DNA from: SIG607 sp045614505
Lineage (GTDB): Bacteria; Bacillota; Clostridia; Oscillospirales; Acutalibacteraceae
NCBI GenBank assembly: GCA_045614505.1
Contig: JAZLDA010000056.1
Location: 1-53,664, forward strand
DNA: 53,664 nucleotides
Direction of reading: 5' to 3'
Part shown: one piece after another, positions 7,338-16,176 of the stretch
How positions within the stretch are numbered: position 1 is the first letter of the stretch
Layout: each line of letters begins with the position of its first letter
The notes under the pieces: generated by a model
What the model was told of the DNA's origin: nothing
What the model saw: only the letters and a program-made list of their open reading frames with translations
Database searches by the model: none
Program-made: the position numbers and the translations under genes

Positions 7338-7618
7338 TCAAGTATGCTATTGATTTCCACAAGTTTCTTATCGTGATATTCCATTTTCTCTAAAATGCTT
7401 CCTAAACCATTAAGAACTGCAAACGAGATCAGGGTTACAAGAATGCCCCCTACAAGAATACCGAACAGCAACCCACCGTTTATTTGTGTTTTTGAACTTG
7501 TATCATAGATAGTTGAAACAATCTTTTCGGTTTTGCTAAAGGCTATTGCCATAATGATTGAACCGATACTACCTAATACTAATGTGATAAATGATAATGC
7601 TTTTAAGAATTTTGCCAT
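7316..7618 (-). CDS. Two-TM membrane protein downstream of the repressor
   Basis: A 100-residue protein with hydrophobic segments at about 8-27 and 48-72, then a charged C-terminal helix. It lies 3 nt after the CI-like repressor gene on the same strand, so it should be made in the lysogen. Known families at this position include superinfection-exclusion and immunity membrane proteins. No specific family is recognised, so the role is inferred from context. Confidence 0.6.
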   Translation of the reverse strand: MAKFLKALSFITLVLGSIGSIIMAIAFSKTEKIVSTIYDTSSKTQINGGLLFGILVGGILVTLISFAVLNGLGSILEKMEYHDKKLVEINSILEKRKGQP

Positions 7619-7621
7619 AAG

Positions 7622-8047
7622 TTATTCCCCTTTCTGTTCATTGTTTAAACCGAGTGCAAAGTCTACTAACTGTTTTGTTTTATCATCGCACTTTCGATAA
7701 GATACAACAAGTTCAATTTCTTCATTTGTTAAAGTTATATTCTCTTTGGCTTCTTTTTGTGCTTGCTCTTCCAGATATTCTATGAATCCTGCTACACGAG
7801 GATCATGTAGTCCGGCTTCTTCTAAAGCCATAACCCATTCCGTTTCAGCATTTTCATATAATGCACTTATCGGAACGTTAAATAGTTTAGCATAACCTAA
7901 CATTACTTTAGGTGATACTCTTTTTATTTCTCCGTTCTCATATCTTGATACAGTTCCTTCTGTGACATCTAATCTGGCGGCTACATCTTTTAATGTAAGC
8001 CCCCTTGTAGTTCGTAATCTCTTTATTTCATTACCGTTGATAACCAT
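7622..8047 (-). CDS. CI-like XRE transcriptional repressor
   Basis: A 141-residue protein. Residues 7-60 form a clear XRE helix-turn-helix (IKRLRTTRGLTLKDVAARLD, TEGTVSRYENG). The C-terminal part is helical (about 85-140) and probably dimerises. There is no peptidase domain, so induction would not follow the LexA/CI self-cleavage route. It is transcribed leftward from a promoter divergent from the Cro-like gene, the standard lysogeny switch. Confidence 0.88.
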   Translation of the reverse strand: MVINGNEIKRLRTTRGLTLKDVAARLDVTEGTVSRYENGEIKRVSPKVMLGYAKLFNVPISALYENAETEWVMALEEAGLHDPRVAGFIEYLEEQAQKEAKENITLTNEEIELVVSYRKCDDKTKQLVDFALGLNNEQKGE

Positions 8048-8218
8048 TATAGTAATACTCCTTTTTTCTTTATTTGTACCACATATATCGTCCTTTGTCT
8101 ATAAAAACTTTATATGTATGCAAAAAAAATTCAAAAAAATACTTGCATTATTTTTGCGAGTGTGCTATTATGTGTTCATGCAAGAAATACACAAGTCTAC
8201 CAGAAAGGAGAAATTAGT
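8048..8218. promoter_or_regulatory. Lysogeny switch: divergent promoters and operator region
   Basis: Rightward promoter: TTGCAT (8143-8148), 17-nt spacer, TATTAT (8166-8171), driving the Cro-like gene. Leftward promoter: TAGACA-type -35 (complement of 8096-8101), 17-nt spacer, TACAAA -10 (complement of 8073-8078), driving the repressor. Candidate operators between them are ACATATA near 8081 with TATATGT near 8112 (inverted), plus TGCAA/TTGCA elements near 8119 and 8144. The exact operators are inferred. Confidence 0.7.
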
Positions 8219-8443
8219 ATGCGAAATGTAGATACTAAAGCTTTCAGGATTGCTATGATTAATGCTAATAATGACAGCTTTGTTCAACTTGCCAACGAAA
8301 CAGGTATAGACAAGATTACCCTGTCAAATGTGTGTAACGGTAAGCAAAAGCCCTCTTATGATACTATAGAGAAGCTTGCAGACACACTACATCTGACTTA
8401 TGAGGAAATCGGGTCTATATTTTTTTATCGTGAACTTGCGTAA
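8219..8443 (+). CDS. Cro-like HTH regulator
   Basis: A 74-residue protein starting at ATG 8219 after GAAAGGAG. It has a five-helix XRE-type fold with recognition region ETGIDKITLSNVCNGKQ. It is divergent from the repressor and first in the early operon, as expected for a Cro analogue that shuts off repressor synthesis in lytic growth. Confidence 0.78.
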   Translation: MRNVDTKAFRIAMINANNDSFVQLANETGIDKITLSNVCNGKQKPSYDTIEKLADTLHLTYEEIGSIFFYRELA

Positions 8444-8529
8444 ATGCAAAACAAACACAAAATATTAGCTTCCGTATAAGCAAAAAAGATACGGACAAGC
8501 GAAATAAACGCAAGAAAGAGGAAACAGAA

Positions 8530-9048
8530 GTGAAAAAAGTTTTATTAGTAATGGCACTATTCTTGATGCTTTTGGGGAATGTAACGGTATCAGCGAAGTA
8601 TCGTGATCCAGAATTAGAGAAACTTGCACAGGCGATAGCAAAAAAGCATAAAGCCATGAGGGAAAAGATAATAGCTGCTTGGGAACTTGATAGGGAAAGC
8701 ATAAATCTTTTAGCGGAAGTTATTTATTGGGAAAACTGGCATACGGACGCTGATAAACGCGCGGCTTACCTAACAGGGGCAGTTGTAATGAACAGGGTTA
8801 ATCGGGCTGATACTTGGTTACACTTGAACGGTGAGAAAACTGTTAAAGGGGTTTTATATGCGAAGGGGCAATATTCAACTACGAAATTCTTTTTTACAAA
8901 AGAAATCCCACAAGAGTGTTATGACATGGCAAGGGATATATACGAAAACGGAACGCCAGACGTACCGAAAGACGTAATATTTCAAGCTACATTCAAACAA
9001 GGCAAGTTATTTGAAAAGGTAAACGGAGAATGGTTCTGCTATGGATAA
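8530..9048 (+). CDS. Secreted SleB-like cell wall hydrolase (Hydrolase_2)
   Basis: GTG start after AGAAAGAGGAAAC. Residues 1-22 are a classic signal peptide (KK then a Leu/Met-rich core, cut near SAK). The remainder matches SleB-type cortex/wall hydrolases: NLLAEVIYWENW with the catalytic Glu, then TGAVVMNRVN, and VIFQATFKQG near the end. A signal-peptide lytic enzyme in the early operon, far from the lysis genes, suggests a role in wall remodelling or early establishment rather than burst. Its neighbour at 9062 is a membrane protein. Confidence 0.75.
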   Translation: MKKVLLVMALFLMLLGNVTVSAKYRDPELEKLAQAIAKKHKAMREKIIAAWELDRESINLLAEVIYWENWHTDADKRAAYLTGAVVMNRVNRADTWLHLNGEKTVKGVLYAKGQYSTTKFFFTKEIPQECYDMARDIYENGTPDVPKDVIFQATFKQGKLFEKVNGEWFCYG

Positions 9049-9061
9049 GGAAGGAGTAATT

Positions 9062-9271
9062 ATGAAGATTTTAGTGTACGCACAGCGTGTTTTAGCATTA
9101 GTAGCTATGGTTGTTGGTGTGATCTTAATGTTTTCCGAAGCCCCGTTAGGGCAGGGCTTATCAGCACAGGCTTGGTTATCCGTTGGCGGTTTCTGCATCG
9201 TGCTTTTATCAATAGCATGGCTTTGGATAGCAAGTAAGGAAGAGGGAATTTTCATACATGAAGCAAGGTAG
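9062..9271 (+). CDS. Small two-TM membrane protein
   Basis: 69 residues with hydrophobic segments at about 4-24 and 37-57. ATG 9062 follows GGAAGGAG; an ATG at 9041 inside the hydrolase gene is less likely. It could partner the secreted hydrolase just upstream. No family recognised. Confidence 0.6.
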   Translation: MKILVYAQRVLALVAMVVGVILMFSEAPLGQGLSAQAWLSVGGFCIVLLSIAWLWIASKEEGIFIHEAR

Positions 9272-9440
9272 AAGATTATTCCGAAACGAAAAAGAAGTGC
9301 TGAAAAGGCAGCATATAAACCCGGAAGATTATTCATTCTTGGGTGAATGTTTAGACAGCGAAGGCAAGTATGGTGCTTACTTTAAAATTCAGCATAAGCA
9401 AACAGGCAATATAAAAGTCATATGTAGATATGGCAAATAG
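9258..9440 (+). CDS. DUF6906-like small protein
   Basis: 60 residues. The N-terminus KQGRRLFRNEKEVLKRQHIN, then PEDYSFLGE, resembles the small DUF6906-type phage proteins that precede recombination genes in Firmicutes phages. It overlaps the previous gene by 14 nt. Function unknown; family assignment is from memory of the pattern. Confidence 0.55.
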   Translation: MKQGRRLFRNEKEVLKRQHINPEDYSFLGECLDSEGKYGAYFKIQHKQTGNIKVICRYGK

Positions 9441-9453
9441 GAAGGGGCAAAAC

Positions 9454-11349
9454 ATGAATTTTATTCTTAAAAGAATGAATATTAAGAATTTCAAAGGCAT
9501 CCGAGAAAGAACTGTTGATTTTGATGAAACATTAACGAAGATTTCCGGCAAGAACGCAAGCGGTAAAACAACTATTATGGATGCTTTCTTTTGGGCGTTA
9601 ACTAATACAGATAGTGAATTACATTCTAATCCGCCCATATTTCCACTTGAAGTAGCTGAATGTACTCCCGAAGTTGAGATCATCTTTATCGTAGACGGAC
9701 GAGAGAACAGGCTTAAAAAGACACAGACACGCAAGGTCACGGAATCCGGTGATACCAGAAAAGTAGCTATGACTAATAACTACTATTACAATGACGTTCC
9801 TATGGCAGAACGTGATGTGAATAAGAAACTTACAGAACTTAATGTTGATTTAGAAAAGTTTCAGGAGTTATCGCATACGTCAGCTTTCTTGTCTTTAAAG
9901 AAAGAGGATCAGCGAAAGATACTGTTTGAAATGTCGGGCGAGTTAACAGACCTTGATATAGCACAGAGAATGGGCGATGTTACGGAAACTGCTGAACTGC
10001 TTGAAAAATATTCGGTTGCGGAGATCAAAGCTACACAGAAAGCAACCTTAAAACGTATTAACGAAGTTTACGGAGTAAAAGGCGAGATATTACAGGCAAA
10101 AATAGAAGGTCTGGAACTTTCAAAGATAGAATATGAGTTTTCTGCTCTTGAAATCCTTAAAAACGATTTAAACGATAAGTTAGCAGGTATTGATACTAAC
10201 CGCAAGGCAAACCTTGAAACCGAGAAGAATCTTGGGATTTTAAGAGAAAAGGCTTTGAACTTACAGATGGAAGTGTCCGGTTTGAAGAACACAATGTCTG
10301 CCACTAAACAGGAAACTTTAAACAAGTTAAAAAAGACGTTTGAAGATAGCCGTACAGATTTAGACCGGGCTGCTAAAAGATATAAGGATTTACAGGCAGA
10401 GAAAACTGCTATTCAAACCAAATTAGAAGCAGAAATACGTTCTATCGACACCCTTAACATTGCTATGAAGATCATACAGGAAATGACATTTGACGAAAAG
10501 TCGGAGATTTGTCCTACTTGTGGTCAGAGATTACCGGACAAAAACGTTCAGGCATTAAGACAGAACTTTGAGAATGAAAAGTCAAAGAAGATCAAGAAAG
10601 CTGTTGACGAGATTGAAGCTGCTAAATCCGTTATTGAAAGTTATGAAAACAGACTAAAAGTCCTTGAAGCTGATATTGAAAAGGCTAAAAAAGATGGCAA
10701 GTCCATTCAGGACGTATATACGGATGCCAAAAACAAGTATGAAGCATACAAGATTATTCCGGTAGATGAGCCTACAGACGATGTAAAGATCAAGGAGCAG
10801 GAATTAATTGACGTAAATGCAAAGATTGAAGAGGTTAAACAGACTTATATCCCTAATCTTGATTTACAGGAAGTTGATTTAAGGCAGCAGTTAAAGGATG
10901 TTGAGTTGAAACTTAATCAGGCAAATACAAATGCCATGATTGATGAAAAAATAGCTGAATTAAGAGTTAAACAGGCTGAATACGAACAGAACAGAGCAGA
11001 TGCCGAAAAGATACTTTTTCAGCTTGATAGAGTTGAGCGTGAGAAGAACTTACTTCTTACGGACGAAATCAACAAGCATTTCGATATAGTCAAGTGGTCA
11101 TTCTTTAAGCAACAGAAAAATGGTGATTGGGTTACTACTTGCGAATGTTTTGTTGCTAATAAAGAACTTGGGGCCGCACTCAATACAGCGATGCAGGTTA
11201 GAGCAAAAATCGACATTTGCAATAGCTTGCAGAAGTTTTACGATCAGCATTTACCTATCTGGCTTGATGGGGCGGAGTGCTTGGATTCTTCAAGTCAGCA
11301 ATCATTATTGGTATCAACACAGATGATTTTATTAATGGTCATAGATTAA
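9454..11349 (+). CDS. SbcC/RecF-like AAA ATPase
   Basis: 631 residues. Walker A GKNASGKTT at about 32-40 is followed by long coiled coils and a zinc-hook motif CPTC (Cys353, Cys356) between them. The C-terminal LPIWLDGAECLDSS is a degenerate Walker B and signature region. Such SMC-type ATPases tether and process DNA ends. The next genes are RecT, an MBL-fold protein and SSB, so it probably supplies the end-processing part of a phage recombination cassette that lacks RecE. ATG 9454 has GGAAGGGG; an in-frame ATG at 9430 lies in the previous gene. Confidence 0.85.
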   Translation: MNFILKRMNIKNFKGIRERTVDFDETLTKISGKNASGKTTIMDAFFWALTNTDSELHSNPPIFPLEVAECTPEVEIIFIVDGRENRLKKTQTRKVTESGDTRKVAMTNNYYYNDVPMAERDVNKKLTELNVDLEKFQELSHTSAFLSLKKEDQRKILFEMSGELTDLDIAQRMGDVTETAELLEKYSVAEIKATQKATLKRINEVYGVKGEILQAKIEGLELSKIEYEFSALEILKNDLNDKLAGIDTNRKANLETEKNLGILREKALNLQMEVSGLKNTMSATKQETLNKLKKTFEDSRTDLDRAAKRYKDLQAEKTAIQTKLEAEIRSIDTLNIAMKIIQEMTFDEKSEICPTCGQRLPDKNVQALRQNFENEKSKKIKKAVDEIEAAKSVIESYENRLKVLEADIEKAKKDGKSIQDVYTDAKNKYEAYKIIPVDEPTDDVKIKEQELIDVNAKIEEVKQTYIPNLDLQEVDLRQQLKDVELKLNQANTNAMIDEKIAELRVKQAEYEQNRADAEKILFQLDRVEREKNLLLTDEINKHFDIVKWSFFKQQKNGDWVTTCECFVANKELGAALNTAMQVRAKIDICNSLQKFYDQHLPIWLDGAECLDSSSQQSLLVSTQMILLMVID

Positions 11350-11362
11350 AGGAGGATGAGTT

Positions 11363-12181
11363 ATGGCAAACGCAGTAGCCGAAACCAAAAGGACGGCACC
11401 CGAATCTAAAAAGAACTTTAGTTTAGTTCTTACGGAAAAGCTTGATGGAATATCAACGGCATTACCTAAAGAGTTTAATAAGGCACGTTTCGTGCAGAAC
11501 GCTTTAAGCCTGTTAAACGAAAAACCGGAACTTGCAAAGTATGGTCAGACACAGATATTAGCCGGATTAACAAGGGGTGCATTACTTGGTTTGGATTTCT
11601 TCAACAAGGAAGCTTACCTTGTGGCTTATGGAAATCAGTTGCAGTATCAGACTTCCTACATTGGGGCGCAGAAGTTGGTTAAGAAGTATGCAATCAAGCC
11701 TGTTAAGAACATCTATGCAGAACTTGTTAGGGAAGGCGATTTATTTGAATCGGGCATAGAGAAGAACCAGAAGTATGTAACCTTTAAGCCTAATCCTTTT
11801 TCTAACCTTCCTGTAATCGGTGCTTTCGCAGTTTGTGAGTTTGAAAACGGTGATATAGCCGTTGAAACTATGAACATGGAAGAACTTGAAGCCGTTAGGA
11901 AGAAATCAAAGATGGGTAATGCAGGTGCTTGGAAAGAGTTTACAGGCGAAATGCAGAAGAAAACCGTTATCCGTAGGCTTTGCAAGAAGATCGAGATAGA
12001 TTTTGAGAATCCCGAACAGAAACAGATTTTTGAAGCTGATACGGATATTGAAACTGATCCCGCTGAAATCAGAAACAATCAGGTGCAGGAATCAGCTAAT
12101 AGCGTAGATTTTGAAGATGTTATCGATGCAAAAGCGGTTGAAGTTAAGGAAATTCCCGAAGAAGAGATGCCTTTTAAATAA
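11363..12181 (+). CDS. recT: RecT single-strand annealing protein
   Basis: 272 residues. The RecT core is recognisable: AKYGQTQILAGLTRGALLGLDF, then QLQYQTSYIGAQKL, and KKTVIRRLCKKIEID. RecT coats single strands and anneals them to homologous DNA. The C-terminal 55 residues are acidic and probably flexible. It follows the SbcC-like ATPase by 14 nt after GGAGGATGAG, and is followed by MBL-fold and SSB genes in the same operon. Confidence 0.93.
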   Translation: MANAVAETKRTAPESKKNFSLVLTEKLDGISTALPKEFNKARFVQNALSLLNEKPELAKYGQTQILAGLTRGALLGLDFFNKEAYLVAYGNQLQYQTSYIGAQKLVKKYAIKPVKNIYAELVREGDLFESGIEKNQKYVTFKPNPFSNLPVIGAFAVCEFENGDIAVETMNMEELEAVRKKSKMGNAGAWKEFTGEMQKKTVIRRLCKKIEIDFENPEQKQIFEADTDIETDPAEIRNNQVQESANSVDFEDVIDAKAVEVKEIPEEEMPFK

Positions 12182-12254
12182 ATCCCATTTTCTCCATGAG
12201 GTCTTGGTGGGTAGGGTTGGTGGGTAATTTATAGGACAGACAGGAGGAAAAGAG

Positions 12255-12965
12255 TTGAAATTAAAGTGTTTAGCTACAGGCAGTAACGGTAATTGTTATG
12301 CCTTGATTGACGGAGATGGGAAAATCTTACTTCTGGATTGCGGGATTCCCATAAAAGAGATTAAGGCGGGTATAGATTTTCGGGTATCTGATATTGTAGG
12401 CTGCTTGATTACCCATGCACATATGGATCACAGCAAAAGCGAAACAGATTTAAGGAGAATGGGAATCCCGGTAATAACCCCATATAAGAACAAAGTGTCA
12501 GATGCAAATTTCGGCAACTTCTTTATCAGGTACTTTGCTTTAACAGATAAAGACGGGCGTTTTGCACATAGTAACGCAGATGGTTCTGAATGTCCTGTTT
12601 ATGGCTACATAATCATGCACAATACGGAAAACCCGAAACTTTTATACTTGACCGATTGTGAGTTTTGCAAGTGGCGGTTTTCAGGCATGGAAAACCTGCT
12701 GATAGGAATTGACTATGCAGATGAAAGCTTTACAGAGCATGACAACGAAATGAAGAAACGTCATGTTATGAACGGGCATATGGAATTAAAGACAGCTTGT
12801 GAGTTTATAAAGGTTACAGACCGGGATAAAACCTTGAAGAACGTCATAGTCGGACATATGAGCGAACATAATTCAGATAAGACGCTTTTCACAGACAAGA
12901 TTACTGAAATAACTTCACAAGCAAACATTTTTATATCTGAAAAAGGATTGGTGATAGACTTATGA
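12255..12965 (+). CDS. Metallo-beta-lactamase-fold hydrolase (putative nuclease)
   Basis: 236 residues, TTG start after CAGGAGG. The HAHMDH motif (His54, His56, Asp58, His59) and downstream DCEF and GHMSEHNS carry the metal ligands of the MBL fold. In RecT operons this family is thought to act as an exonuclease or DNA-processing enzyme, which would fill the missing RecE role here. The overlap with SSB is 4 nt. The precise activity is inferred. Confidence 0.8.
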   Translation: MKLKCLATGSNGNCYALIDGDGKILLLDCGIPIKEIKAGIDFRVSDIVGCLITHAHMDHSKSETDLRRMGIPVITPYKNKVSDANFGNFFIRYFALTDKDGRFAHSNADGSECPVYGYIIMHNTENPKLLYLTDCEFCKWRFSGMENLLIGIDYADESFTEHDNEMKKRHVMNGHMELKTACEFIKVTDRDKTLKNVIVGHMSEHNSDKTLFTDKITEITSQANIFISEKGLVIDL

Positions 12966-13387
12966 ACTCTTGTAATTTTATCGGGCGTTTAGTTAATGAC
13001 GTGAGAACCCGTAGAGATAAGATCGGGGACAACATTGTAGTTACAGCTTATTTCAATCTTGCAGTAGACAGGGCGCATACACAATCTAAACAGACTTATG
13101 ATGTATTACCCATGAAAGCGGTAGGTTCGATAGCTGAAACTTGCGAGAAGTGGCTTAACAAAGGCAAGAAGATAGGTATATCTGCTAGAGCCGAACACTT
13201 GAAGTATCAGAAAGGCGGAAAATGGTTTGAGCATACAATGTTCAGGGTTTTACAGTTGTTTTTTGTAGATACTAAAGGTGATCAGGAAGCTAATACTATT
13301 TCGGATGAAATAAGACAGATAGAATTAGACACTTCCGGTCTGGAAGAAACAGAATATCAGGGCATCGATTTTTCTGCTTTGGACTAA
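12962..13387 (+). CDS. ssb: Single-stranded DNA-binding protein
   Basis: 141 residues with the OB-fold pattern of SSB: NFIGRLVNDVRTR, then VTAYFNLAVDR, the KWLNKGKKIGISARAE region and an acidic C-terminus ending in FSALD that could recruit partners. It protects single strands for RecT and replication. Overlapping start with the MBL gene. Confidence 0.88.
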   Translation: MNSCNFIGRLVNDVRTRRDKIGDNIVVTAYFNLAVDRAHTQSKQTYDVLPMKAVGSIAETCEKWLNKGKKIGISARAEHLKYQKGGKWFEHTMFRVLQLFFVDTKGDQEANTISDEIRQIELDTSGLEETEYQGIDFSALD

Positions 13388-13424
13388 TCTGAAATTTGGC
13401 TTTTAAGGACGGTTTATATCGGAG

Positions 13425-13499
13425 ATGAGTATTTTATCGGACAGCAAAATAAAAACGAAATATGAGCCGTTCCTGTTAGCTACAGGGGTATCAAAATGA
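13425..13499 (+). CDS. Possible 24-residue leader peptide
   Basis: An ATG at 13425 opens a 24-codon frame (MSILSDSKIK to VSK) whose TGA overlaps the next ATG (ATGA at 13496). A hairpin CCTGT with ACAGG lies in its 3' end. The SD is poor (GGAG directly abuts the ATG), so this may be only an untranslated leader with coupled-start geometry. Confidence 0.25.
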   Translation: MSILSDSKIKTKYEPFLLATGVSK

Positions 13500-14092
13500 G
13501 AATATATGAGGACAAAGGAAACAAAGTCGGAAAACATAACATAAAAAATGAGTGGTGGACTAAAAATGGTATTGAAGTAGTCCGTGTTCCGCTTCCTGTT
13601 GGTGATTATGTGCTTGAAAATGAAAAGATAGCAGATGTGATAGTCCGCAAAACCAAACGGGGAATGGAACTAAAAAAAATGGATTTTCTCGGAACATATA
13701 GCGTAGCAGTAGATACAAAATGTGCCATACAGGAGTTGGTGCAGGACATTCAGAGTGAGCATGAAAGATTCCGTGATGAATTGATATTAGCACAGAACAA
13801 CGGGATAAAACTTTACATAGTGGTAGAGAACAAAGGTGGCTATTTAAACAGCAAAAAGACAATCTGGAATACGGACATACACGATATTCAAGGCTTGTTT
13901 AGTTGGAAAAATCCCAGAGCATTTATCTTTAGGGGTGGCAAGCAGCTTTACCCTAATTGTGCTAAAGGCGAATGGGTAGGTAAATGCTGTATCACAATGG
14001 AAAAGAAGTATGGATGCAAGTTTGTATTCTGCACACCGGAAGAATCCGCAAAAATCATCACTAAAATTTTGGAGGGTACTTATAGTGAATAA
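13496..14092 (+). CDS. ERCC4-type nuclease domain protein
   Basis: 198 residues. The order of motifs follows the XPF/ERCC4 nuclease fold: N-terminal YEDKGNKVGKH, VPLPVGDYVL (GDY at 36-38), VDTK (72-75) in place of the usual ERK, then a helical RFRDELILAQ and strand KLYIVVEN. These enzymes cut branched DNA, consistent with the neighbouring recombination genes. Divergence of the ERK motif makes activity uncertain. Confidence 0.7.
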   Translation: MRIYEDKGNKVGKHNIKNEWWTKNGIEVVRVPLPVGDYVLENEKIADVIVRKTKRGMELKKMDFLGTYSVAVDTKCAIQELVQDIQSEHERFRDELILAQNNGIKLYIVVENKGGYLNSKKTIWNTDIHDIQGLFSWKNPRAFIFRGGKQLYPNCAKGEWVGKCCITMEKKYGCKFVFCTPEESAKIITKILEGTYSE

Positions 14093-14264
14093 GGGCGATA
14101 AAGTGATTTATAAACCGGTTAATTGGATTAATGGTAAGCCCAAAACGGATCATCCCGATTATGGTAAGACCGGAACAGTAACATTGCGTAGCGGTCTATC
14201 GTACCATATCGAAATCGAAGGCAGACCATACTTTGCTATGGCTAAAGAAGTCGAAAGAGGGTGA
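14085..14264 (+). CDS. Small SH3-like basic protein
   Basis: 59 residues from GTG 14085, which has GGAGGG 9 nt upstream. The beta-rich sequence (KGDKVIYKPVNW, TGTVTLRSGLSYHIEIEG) is like small KOW/SH3 barrels. It overlaps the nuclease stop by 8 nt and its own stop overlaps the next gene region. Function unknown. Confidence 0.6.
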   Translation: MNKGDKVIYKPVNWINGKPKTDHPDYGKTGTVTLRSGLSYHIEIEGRPYFAMAKEVERG

Positions 14265-14269
14265 TCGTT

Positions 14270-15094
14270 GTGGCGGAAAGAAGGATGTTCGCAAAAACGA
14301 TAATCGATAGCGATGCGTTTCTGGATATGCCTATGTCGGCAAGGCTTTTATATTATGACCTTGCTATGAGAGCAGATGATGATGGATTTGTTAATAGCCC
14401 TAAAAAAATAATGCGAATGGTAGGGGCAACGCCAGACGATTTAAGCATTTTGGCATTAAAGAAGTTCATTATCCCTTTTGATAACGGTGTTGTGGTTATC
14501 AAACATTGGTATATCCACAACTACATTCGCAAGGACACATACAACGAAACGCCTTACAAAGAGCAAAAAGAGCTTTTAGAGTTTGATGAAAATAAATCTT
14601 ACAGGGTAAAAGGCAGTAATGAAACGGATTGTATACGTTCCGTGGACGAGCCGTCGACACAGGTAAGTATAGGTAAGGATAGTATAGGTAATATTAATAA
14701 TATATTGTCGGGAGAAAAATCCGACAATGCCGAAAAAAAGAGTTTTTCGGAAGAAATTAGCAAGGTAATTAACTACCTAAATGATGTTTTAGGGACAAGA
14801 TACACTACAAAATCAAAATCCACAAATGAAAAGATCAAAGCCCGGTTAGAAGAAGGACACACAGTTGATGACTTTAAGAAAGTTATTGATAACAAAAAAA
14901 GGGAATGGGGCGATGATCCCATAATGGTTAAGTATTTAAGACCTGAAACCTTGTTTAGAGCAAGTCATTTTGAAAGCTATCTTAACGAAGTTGAGAATGA
15001 TGCTACCAGACGCAAGAGAGAGGAACAGGAGATAAATGAGCGACAACGAAAAGCAATCAAAGACGCAGACATTGGAATCTTCGACAGCGTGTGA
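14270..15094 (+). CDS. DnaD-like replisome organiser
   Basis: 274 residues. The N-terminal winged helix is of phage replication-initiation type (RRMFAKTIIDSDAFLDMP, then ARLLYYDLAMRADDDGF). A variable linker leads to a C-terminal domain ending PIMVKYLRPETLFRASHFES, typical of phage replisome organisers. It should open the origin and recruit the helicase loader encoded next. GTG 14270 fits the family start (AERRMF); GTG 14261 is an alternative. The C-terminus overlaps the loader gene by 59 nt. Confidence 0.85.
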   Translation: MAERRMFAKTIIDSDAFLDMPMSARLLYYDLAMRADDDGFVNSPKKIMRMVGATPDDLSILALKKFIIPFDNGVVVIKHWYIHNYIRKDTYNETPYKEQKELLEFDENKSYRVKGSNETDCIRSVDEPSTQVSIGKDSIGNINNILSGEKSDNAEKKSFSEEISKVINYLNDVLGTRYTTKSKSTNEKIKARLEEGHTVDDFKKVIDNKKREWGDDPIMVKYLRPETLFRASHFESYLNEVENDATRRKREEQEINERQRKAIKDADIGIFDSV

Positions 15095-15908
15095 GTATTG
15101 CAACGGTACCGGACTATATATGTTTCAGCAGAAAATGTCTGATTACTGCCACGAAAACGGATTGCCGTACATCTATGGTGAACGTCCTGACTTTACCACA
15201 TGGGTTTCAAAGAAATGCCCCTATTGTCAAGGCGGACTTATGGGAAGAGCGAAAGAAGTTAAAAAATCTGCTGATATTCCTATGACGTTCTACGATAAAA
15301 GGATTACCGATTTTGATTGGGAAATCTATATCAAGGATGATGGGACTTTGACTAATACAGTAGGCACTCAAAGGGGTGTTAAAGCCTTTATAGAAGAATT
15401 TGATAAGTGGGAAAGCAAAAATATGGGGCTTTATATTTACTCAACTACTAAAGGTTCTGGAAAGACATTCCTTGCAAGCTGTATCTGTAATGAACTGATG
15501 TATGCAAGGGCAATCAAGACAAGATTTGTAAACGCTGCACAGTTGGTAGATATAGCATTGTCAGGGGACAAAAATTCATTTGATGAATATAAGCGTAACC
15601 CCATGAAGCTTCTTTATGAGTGCAAGCTTTTAGTCATAGATGATATTGGTCAGAAAAACATACGGTCTGAAATGTATGAGGATATTGTTTACAAACTGAT
15701 TGATTATCGCATGGTTCACAGCCGTATGACATTGTTTACATCAAATGTAGCACAGGATCAGTTACCACTTAATGAAAGAACTGCTGACAGAATAAGCAGA
15801 ATGTCATTCCCGATGCACTTGCCGGAGATATGCGTAAGAGATAAAGAAACAAGAGAAAATCGTAAGGATTTGCAAATGGAACTTGGATGGTTAAAAGGGA
15901 AGGAGTGA
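15036..15908 (+). CDS. DnaC-like helicase loader with N-terminal zinc finger
   Basis: 290 residues. Cys19/Cys22 and Cys63/Cys66 form an N-terminal zinc-binding module. Walker A TTKGSGKT lies at about 139-146 and Walker B LLVIDD at about 200-205, then LFTSNV (sensor 1) and RTADRISRM (sensor 2). AAA+ loaders of this type deliver host replicative helicase to the phage origin. SD AGGAG lies inside the organiser gene. Confidence 0.87.
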   Translation: MSDNEKQSKTQTLESSTACEYCNGTGLYMFQQKMSDYCHENGLPYIYGERPDFTTWVSKKCPYCQGGLMGRAKEVKKSADIPMTFYDKRITDFDWEIYIKDDGTLTNTVGTQRGVKAFIEEFDKWESKNMGLYIYSTTKGSGKTFLASCICNELMYARAIKTRFVNAAQLVDIALSGDKNSFDEYKRNPMKLLYECKLLVIDDIGQKNIRSEMYEDIVYKLIDYRMVHSRMTLFTSNVAQDQLPLNERTADRISRMSFPMHLPEICVRDKETRENRKDLQMELGWLKGKE

Positions 15909-15912
15909 TCAC

Positions 15913-16176
15913 ATGGAAGAAGTAAAGCAGAAAGAGAGGAAAATAACTCAAAGAGATAGAGTTTTACAGTATATGCGTGAGAATAACGGGATAACCGCTT
16001 ATGAAGCTGTAGTCCATGTAGGATGCACACAATTATCCGCCAGAATATGTGAGTTACAAAAAGAAGGACATATGTTCTCTACGGAATTGATAAAGAACGT
16101 TAATAAATATGGTGACAGATGTCATTATTTTAGATATAGGTACGTTGGAAAGATCGGTGAGGTGGCTGCTACATGA
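15913..16176 (+). CDS. Winged helix-turn-helix protein (HTH_39-like)
   Basis: 87 residues. TQRDRVLQYMRENNGITAYE, then HVGCTQLSARICELQKEGH and a two-strand wing, match small phage wHTH proteins found after helicase loaders. It may regulate the early operon or assist replication. It overlaps the next ATG by 4 nt. Confidence 0.7.
   Translation: MEEVKQKERKITQRDRVLQYMRENNGITAYEAVVHVGCTQLSARICELQKEGHMFSTELIKNVNKYGDRCHYFRYRYVGKIGEVAAT

Noticed and set aside
7962..8231. Rightward frame opposite the repressor
   Set aside because: It is an antisense shadow of the repressor and its control region.
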